DNA from: Butyrivibrio sp. Su6
GTDB lineage: Bacteria > Bacillota > Clostridia > Lachnospirales > Lachnospiraceae
Assembly: GCF_900108105.1 (NCBI RefSeq)
Contig: NZ_FNUR01000013.1
Span: forward strand, 54,543 to 118,542
Reading direction: 5' to 3'
DNA length: 64,000 nt
Positions 59,147 through 64,000 of the stretch are shown in pieces. The position numbers were made by a program, and so were the translations under genes. Within the stretch, counting starts at the first letter, position 1. The number at the start of each line of letters is the position of its first letter. Below the pieces are notes generated by a model, which was not told the origin of the DNA, ran no database searches, and saw nothing but the letters and a program-made list of their open reading frames with translations.

Positions 59147-59956
59147 ATGGAAGAAAAAACAAAAGATTTTCTTGCAGGGCGCGTAAGAGATCTTGCCACA
59201 AGGGCATATATGAACAACTTCGTCACCCACACAGATTTTTTGTCAGTCTCTGAGATTGCCATGTTTCATCAGATACTCTCGGCTGAGGGCGTATCGTCCA
59301 ATGTCCATGAATACTGTGGCGCTAAGTACGTTATATACGGCGGATTTGACGAAGCTGAAAGGGCAATGATATGTTTTTTGCCTGATTATATGGATGAAGA
59401 AACATTTCTAATGATGGAAAAAAGTGAATCATCTGTCTGCAGCTGCGTAAGGATACGGCCGGTAAATAAGAAGTTTGCTGATGAATTAAACCACAGAGAT
59501 TATCTTGGGTCACTTATGAATCTTGGGATAGAAAGAGATCAGCTCGGCGATATCTTAACCGGAGATGATGTGGCATACGTATTTGCAACAATGGATATTG
59601 CCCAGATGATCTGCAATGAACTGATAAGGATAAAGCATACATCTGTAAAGTGTGAGATAGTCACATCAGATGAATGTACTATAAGACCAAAATTTGAGGA
59701 AGTAACAGGAAGTGTAGCATCAGAGAGAATCGATGCGATACTGGCTTTTGTTTATCACCTTTCAAGGTCAGAGGCCCAAAAGCTGATAGAAAGTGAGTCC
59801 GTGTTTATTGATGGCAGAACTGCATACAGCGGTGGATATGACCTAAAAGAAGGGGCCAGGGTCTCTGTCAGAGGTCATGGCAAATTCATATATTTGGGAA
59901 TGCAGAACACCACAAGAAAAGGCAGACTATTTATTTCAGTAAATAAGTTCATATGA
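59147..59956 (+). CDS. ylmH: YlmH-like S4-domain RNA-binding protein
   Basis: A 269-residue cytoplasmic protein. It has the YlmH domain (LNHRDYLGSLMNLGIERDQLGDILTGDD, about 118-146) and a C-terminal S4 fold (SERIDAILAFVYHLSRSEAQKLI, SVFIDGRTAY). YlmH binds the 50S subunit and helps release stalled peptidyl-tRNA in B. subtilis, where it sits by the division genes; here it is next to a clostripain gene. The ribosome site is weak. A terminator follows 4 bases past the stop. Confidence 0.85.
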   Translation: MEEKTKDFLAGRVRDLATRAYMNNFVTHTDFLSVSEIAMFHQILSAEGVSSNVHEYCGAKYVIYGGFDEAERAMICFLPDYMDEETFLMMEKSESSVCSCVRIRPVNKKFADELNHRDYLGSLMNLGIERDQLGDILTGDDVAYVFATMDIAQMICNELIRIKHTSVKCEIVTSDECTIRPKFEEVTGSVASERIDAILAFVYHLSRSEAQKLIESESVFIDGRTAYSGGYDLKEGARVSVRGHGKFIYLGMQNTTRKGRLFISVNKFI

Positions 59957-59960
59957 TAGA

Positions 59961-60002
59961 AAAGGCTTTGAAAGATATATCACTTTCAAAGCCTTTGTTT
60001 TA
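59961..60002. terminator. Bidirectional intrinsic terminator
   Basis: A 14-bp perfect stem (AAAGGCTTTGAAAG / CTTTCAAAGCCTTT), 8-base loop, then GTTTT on plus and TCT-rich sequence on minus. It lies between the convergent YlmH-like and exonuclease genes. Confidence 0.88.
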
Positions 60003-60012
60003 AATCATTATA

Positions 60013-60948
60013 TTATGGTGTTGGTCTCTTTTTTGCCTTTTTCTGTTTGGCTTTCATGTCCTCGAGCTCATCCGGAGAAATGAATCTGCTGGTTTTGACC
60101 ACAAAGAGCCGTCCATTTTCAGCTTTTTTGATACGCACCTTAGCCTTCATATAGCCATGTTTATCGCAGGTTGCCACAGCGTAGTAGTGTTTGCCGTTTG
60201 GTGTGAACCACTTTATCTTTCTTCGGATATTTTTATGGCATATATAGCACTTGGTGCTCATGATCTCCATGTTTTCAAGGATATCTTCCTTGGTATCAAA
60301 CTCTCTGGAGATGAATTTCTCATAGTTGTCAAAAACAATCTTGATTTCCTGCTTCCTGGTCTTTGGAGTGACATACGTGTCAAAAGAAATTCTTTGTAAT
60401 ATCCGCTCACTAAGAAGCTTGAAAATCTCAGCAGTATAAGCCGCATCAGCCAAAGCCCTGTGGAATGGATAATCCAGATTTATGCCTTTTTCCTCTGCTG
60501 CGGTAGAAAGGGAAACACGGGATTTACCATCGTCAAAAGACAGACTATAAAGCTTTTGAACATCATAAAATGCAAGCGGTCTGTCGGACAAAAGAGGAAG
60601 ATCAAAGAAATCCAGATTGCACTGGAACTCCCTAAGATCAAGAGGTCCCCAGCTGCAGAACTTGGGATCCTCGCCGCACCACTCCAGAAAATCTCTTGCA
60701 GCATCCTGGAAAAGCTCACCATTTTCAAGATCTTCCATTGAAAGGTGAATAAGCTTTCCTGTTATCTTATGCATCTGAGTATGAACCTGAGGCTTTATAA
60801 GACGTGTAAATTCACCGATTTTCTGTCTTTTTTCATTTAGTTTTATAGCACCAATCTCAACAATCTCAAAATTTAAAGTCTTACCATTTGAGACGGCCGG
60901 AGCTTCACCTTGATTCCATTCAAGGTCAAAAACAATATAATTACTCAT
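60013..60948 (-). CDS. DEDDh 3'-5' exonuclease family protein
   Basis: A 311-residue protein with an exonuclease domain in residues 1-190: Asp8 and Glu10 in YIVFDLEWNQG, the helix with HKITG, and HRALADAAYTAEIF with the His and last Asp. The KapD/ERI-1 type acts on RNA or DNA 3' ends. Beyond it a Cys pair (CYICHKN) and a basic tail ending in Lys/Arg-rich sequence suggest a nucleic acid-binding extension. No signal peptide. It is followed by the terminator shared with the previous gene. Confidence 0.88.
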   Translation of the reverse strand: MSNYIVFDLEWNQGEAPAVSNGKTLNFEIVEIGAIKLNEKRQKIGEFTRLIKPQVHTQMHKITGKLIHLSMEDLENGELFQDAARDFLEWCGEDPKFCSWGPLDLREFQCNLDFFDLPLLSDRPLAFYDVQKLYSLSFDDGKSRVSLSTAAEEKGINLDYPFHRALADAAYTAEIFKLLSERILQRISFDTYVTPKTRKQEIKIVFDNYEKFISREFDTKEDILENMEIMSTKCYICHKNIRRKIKWFTPNGKHYYAVATCDKHGYMKAKVRIKKAENGRLFVVKTSRFISPDELEDMKAKQKKAKKRPTP

Positions 60949-60970
60949 AAAAAGTCTCTTTCAGTTTATT

Positions 60971-61798
60971 TCAAAAGAATCTGTCAAGCCATGTTGTGGC
61001 AAGGTCGATCCATGGGGCTGCTGAAGGAACGTCTTCATTGCCTCCATTGCTGAGAGTGAGCTTGTTTGCCAGTGAGAGTCCATGTCCACCTTCAGGGAAA
61101 ATGTGAAGTTCAGTGTTGATATTCTGCTCTTTAAGTGCAGTAGCAAATAAAAGAGAGTTTTCAACAGGAACGCTGCCATCAGTGAAGGTGTGCCATATAA
61201 ATGTCTTTGGAACATCACTGTTTACCTGATTCTCAAGTGACATGTCTTCCTTCATATATTCATATCGGTCACCAAGAAGATTCTCAATAGAACCTCTGTG
61301 AGCGAATTTGCCTGAAGTAATTACAGGATAGCAGAGCATAAGTCCGTTTGGACGAAGCTTTTCTTTTGAAGAGTCTTCTGCATCACCAAGAAGAGCCTTG
61401 GAAACAAAATCTCTTTTCCACATACAAGCGTAACTTGCAGCAAGATGTCCACCAGCAGAGCAACCTTCTATTATAATGGCATTCTCATCTACTTCCCATT
61501 CTTTAGCATTTTCTCTGATAATGAGGATTGATCTTCCAAGCTCTAAAAGAGAAGTAGGATAGACAGCAGGTGCACATGAATACCTGAGTATAGCTACGTT
61601 TAAGCCTTTTGCCATAAATGCAAAAGCAAGTGGTTCAGCCTCTCTGTCTGATGTATATGCATAAGCGCCACCGGGACATAAAAGGATAAGTGGCCTTTTG
61701 CTAATGCTTAATGACTCGGATGGTTCCTGGATATAAACATTGAGTTTTGCATAATCCAAAGAACCCTCTTCAGAAATTCTGAATTCTTTATAAATCAT
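60971..61798 (-). CDS. Alpha/beta hydrolase, carbohydrate esterase type (acetyl xylan esterase-like)
   Basis: A 275-residue cytoplasmic esterase. The oxyanion part is LLCPGGAYAY (39-48), the nucleophile elbow EGCSAGGHLA (Ser114), and His in FPEGGHGLS; an Asp in TFTDGSVPVENS completes the triad. Relatives remove acetyl or feruloyl groups from xylan oligomers, which fits the GH51 gene in this window. The ATG with GGGGG 8 bases ahead is used; a TTG five codons earlier is the alternative. It ends 22 bases before the exonuclease start and may share its transcript. Confidence 0.87.
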   Translation of the reverse strand: MIYKEFRISEEGSLDYAKLNVYIQEPSESLSISKRPLILLCPGGAYAYTSDREAEPLAFAFMAKGLNVAILRYSCAPAVYPTSLLELGRSILIIRENAKEWEVDENAIIIEGCSAGGHLAASYACMWKRDFVSKALLGDAEDSSKEKLRPNGLMLCYPVITSGKFAHRGSIENLLGDRYEYMKEDMSLENQVNSDVPKTFIWHTFTDGSVPVENSLLFATALKEQNINTELHIFPEGGHGLSLANKLTLSNGGNEDVPSAAPWIDLATTWLDRFF

Positions 61799-61954
61799 CA
61801 AAAATACCCCCAATACTAAGCTCTTTCCTATAAACTATAAAATGAAGAAAAAATATTTGCAATAGGTATTGACATTTTAAATTGTACACAATATAATCTT
61901 ATCAAACATGAATGCAATTAAATTTTATATAATCGAAAAATTGGAGGTATAAAC

Positions 61955-62497
61955 ATGGGATTCTACGATTATTCAGTAACAGACAACCAGGGCAACGAAG
62001 TTAAGCTTGATCAGTTTAAGGGCAAGGTAGTACTTGTAGTTAACACAGCTACAGGATGCGGCTTCACACCTCACTATAAGGACATCGAAGAGATGTATGA
62101 AAAGTTCCATGACCAGGGATTTGAAGTTCTTGATATCCCTTGCAATCAGTTTGCAGGTCAGACTCCAGGAACAGATGAAGAGATCCACGAGTTCTGCCAG
62201 CTTCATTACAACACAAAGTTCCCACAGATGACAAAGTCAGATGTCAATGGTGAGAACCAGCTTCCACTTTATAAGTTCCTCAAGGAGCAGAAAGGTTTCG
62301 AAGGATTTGGAAAAAGCCCTTCAGCTCTTGCAATGAGTGTAATGCTTAAGAAGATCGACAAGGATTACAAGAATAATCCTGATATCAAGTGGAACTTCAC
62401 AAAGTTCGTAATTGATAGAGATGGAAATGTTGTTGCTCGTTTTGAGCCTACAGAGAAAATGGAAAATGTTGCTGCTTGCGTAGAGAAACTCATATAA
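61955..62497 (+). CDS. Glutathione peroxidase-family thiol peroxidase
   Basis: A 180-residue thioredoxin-fold peroxidase. The peroxidatic Cys35 is in NTATGCGFTPHY, Gln in CNQFAGQTPGT and Trp in KWNFTKFVIDRDG, a full catalytic set. It uses Cys, not selenocysteine, and in bacteria is usually recycled by thioredoxin. GGAGG lies 7 bases before the ATG. It should protect an anaerobe against peroxide and is a single-gene unit ended by a hairpin. Confidence 0.95.
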   Translation: MGFYDYSVTDNQGNEVKLDQFKGKVVLVVNTATGCGFTPHYKDIEEMYEKFHDQGFEVLDIPCNQFAGQTPGTDEEIHEFCQLHYNTKFPQMTKSDVNGENQLPLYKFLKEQKGFEGFGKSPSALAMSVMLKKIDKDYKNNPDIKWNFTKFVIDRDGNVVARFEPTEKMENVAACVEKLI

Positions 62498-62504
62498 TAC
62501 ATAA

Positions 62505-62546
62505 AAAAGCTGTGAAGGATACAATCATTCTTCACAGCTTTTCTTA
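62505..62546. terminator. Bidirectional intrinsic terminator
   Basis: A 13-bp perfect stem (AAAAGCTGTGAAG / CTTCACAGCTTTT), 12-base loop and TCTT on plus; a T-run on minus as well. It lies between the convergent peroxidase and carboxypeptidase genes. Confidence 0.88.
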
Positions 62547-62550
62547 TTAA

Positions 62551-64000
62551 TTAAAATTTGATCTTCTTATTACTTTTGTTAAATTCTCGTTTTCTTCTAT
62601 TGTAGCGGATCCTGTCACTCCTACTGATTCCCTTGCGGTTGCGAACAGTTTTTGAGGAAGAGGTTCCTATTATAGTCATGATCAGGACGAAGACTGCAGC
62701 AATAATAAAGAGTATTTTTACATTTATATAAATAGGCTTTATGGTTGGAGTATTTGTTTCTTCACCCTTTGCAGCAGCGTTTTCGGAGTAGCAGATCATG
62801 GCATTTCCAATAGCTACGTCGTGGTAGGTGTAATCAACCTTTGCAATTCCCGTAGGATATTCAGCCTTTTCCTCATCGCTTAAGTCGTAGGTAACTTCAT
62901 AGTCGGCTTCAGTAATCTGAGATGTTTTGGGAAGTACAATAACGCTGCTATCATCAAGCTTTAGGATGGTTCCTGATTTACCAAAAACATCGTGGTCAGA
63001 TTCAAAGAAAAGTGAGTCATCCGGCATATAGCGGGTTTCTTCATCTGCAACATTAACCAGATGGAAGTTATTAAACGCATAATCAAAAAGAGTAACCGTA
63101 TCTGTAAACTGTGTCGGGGACTCCTCCATGAATACAACGCAGATAAGCTTCATTCCATTTTTTTCTGCGCAGGTCACAAGAGTCTCGCGGGCCTGATCCG
63201 TATATCCGGTCTTACCGCCTACAATGCCATCGTATGCTATCTCACCTGTAATTAGTTTGTGCTTGTTATTCAGATAAAAGTCATCAGGCTGAGTAGCAGT
63301 GGGCTCGAAATGATATCTTGGTGTATTTCCAACTTTACATAAAAGTTCATTGCTAAAAAACTCTTTTGAGATAAGGGCCAGGTCATAAACGCTGGTGTAG
63401 TGGTTATCGTCCTGAAGGCCGTTAGTGTTGGCAAAATGAGTGTTGGTGCAGCCAAGGCTCTTTGCCGTATCATTCATGAGTTTTACAAAATCATCTATGC
63501 TGCCGCTTACATGTTCTGCAACAGCGTTGGCAACTTCATTGGCACTACCGACCATTATTCCGTAGAGCGCCTGCTCCAAAGTGATGGACTGACCAACATC
63601 CATTCCTATACTTGAACCGTCGTTTGGAACGCTGAAAACAGCATCGTTTGAGAAGGTAATATTATCGCTCAGACTTGCATTTTCAGCAGCCAAAAGACAT
63701 GTCATTATCTTGGTAGTACTTGCAGGATAAAGCTCTTCGTGAATATTTTTTGCGTAGAGGATAGTGCCTGTCTCGGCTTCCATTACAATTGCAGACTCAG
63801 CAGAAACTTCAGGTCCCTCAGGCCAGTTTGCAATGTCATTACTCTGAATTGGAAGTGCTTTTCTTTCCTGGGCAAGGGCGGCATAATCAACTGTTTCTGC
63901 GTGAGCACTTATAGAAAGAGATGTAACAGTCAGAAAAAAAGCTACCGCGCAAAGAAAACTCTTATATATGAAATTGTTTCTTTTCCTATTAAATGAATTA
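62551..64000 (-). CDS. dacF: D-alanyl-D-alanine carboxypeptidase, DacA/DacF type (5' end beyond the window)
   Basis: The visible part is 483 residues; the start codon lies beyond the right edge, since the frame stays open through a signal peptide (FLCAVAFFLTVTSLSISAHA) to the last base. A penicillin-binding domain follows: VMEAETGTILYAKN, SxxK as STTK, SxN as SANEVANAVA, and KTG in GGKTGYTD. It trims D-Ala from wall stem peptides outside the membrane. A beta domain and a C-terminal helix (INVKILFIIAAVFVLIMTII) with a basic tail fix it to the membrane; DacA proteins usually end in an amphipathic helix instead. Internal ATGs after the signal would miss the leader. Confidence 0.93.
   Translation of the reverse strand, partial: NSFNRKRNNFIYKSFLCAVAFFLTVTSLSISAHAETVDYAALAQERKALPIQSNDIANWPEGPEVSAESAIVMEAETGTILYAKNIHEELYPASTTKIMTCLLAAENASLSDNITFSNDAVFSVPNDGSSIGMDVGQSITLEQALYGIMVGSANEVANAVAEHVSGSIDDFVKLMNDTAKSLGCTNTHFANTNGLQDDNHYTSVYDLALISKEFFSNELLCKVGNTPRYHFEPTATQPDDFYLNNKHKLITGEIAYDGIVGGKTGYTDQARETLVTCAEKNGMKLICVVFMEESPTQFTDTVTLFDYAFNNFHLVNVADEETRYMPDDSLFFESDHDVFGKSGTILKLDDSSVIVLPKTSQITEADYEVTYDLSDEEKAEYPTGIAKVDYTYHDVAIGNAMICYSENAAAKGEETNTPTIKPIYINVKILFIIAAVFVLIMTIIGTSSSKTVRNRKGISRSDRIRYNRRKREFNKSNKKIKF

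Overview
The window is AT-rich Gram-positive DNA carrying a chromosomal replication origin. The gene orders dnaA-dnaN-yaaA-recF-gyrB-gyrA on the minus strand and rpmH-rnpA-yidD-yidC-jag-mnmE-mnmG-rsmG-parA-parB on the plus strand are those of a Firmicutes origin. DUF3881, the glycine-rich membrane-anchored clostripain, intracellular GH51 arabinofuranosidase, a carbohydrate esterase and two GGDEF proteins point to a Lachnospiraceae species of the Butyrivibrio/Pseudobutyrivibrio type. This assignment is inferred from gene content only. AGGAGG-type ribosome sites are strong, and several genes start with TTG or GTG.

Bases 1-12.1 kb (minus strand): the 5' part of a CapA-like gene, a DUF3160 lipoprotein, then surE, an MBOAT/SGNH O-acyltransferase pair and murG, followed by an ion permease, a MATE exporter and arabinofuranosidase. 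Bases 12.2-24.3 kb: an alpha/beta hydrolase on plus, then a leftward run dnaN-yaaA-recF-gyrB-gyrA-GGDEF sensor-AEC transporter, and dnaA. Bases 24.3-24.85 kb: oriC, with eight DnaA-box-like 9-mers, an AT-rich stretch and divergent dnaA and rpmH promoters.

Bases 24.85-37.4 kb (plus strand): ribosomal protein L34, RNase P protein, membrane insertion (yidD, yidC), tRNA modification (mnmE, mnmG), rsmG, two perfect parS palindromes, parAB, a DUF4446 gene, serS, a DUF3881 gene and deoD.

Bases 37.4-40.3 kb: a compact cassette of a MerR-type regulator, a divergent S41-peptidase lipoprotein and a 64-residue peptide with a canonical double-glycine leader. A promoter with a 19-20 bp spacer and a dyad inside it faces the regulator's own promoter. 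This is the best candidate for an undescribed system. A tRNA-Arg(CCU) and a nested inverted repeat follow.

Bases 40.8-49.5 kb: a three-part sensor (binding lipoprotein, YesM-type kinase, AraC-type response regulator) and a binding-protein ABC importer (lipoprotein, fused double permease, ATPase with two large insertions). The architecture resembles HptASR/PgtCBA sensors coupled to an AfuABC/FbpABC-type importer, so phosphorylated sugars or ferric compounds are the leading substrate guesses.

Bases 49.5-64 kb: a PAS-GGDEF protein, an iron-sulfur aldo/keto reductase, a GldA-GldF-GldG-DUF4340-like ABC system, clostripain, a YlmH-like S4 protein, an exonuclease, an esterase, glutathione peroxidase and a D-Ala-D-Ala carboxypeptidase cut by the right edge. 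Intrinsic terminators separate most convergent pairs.
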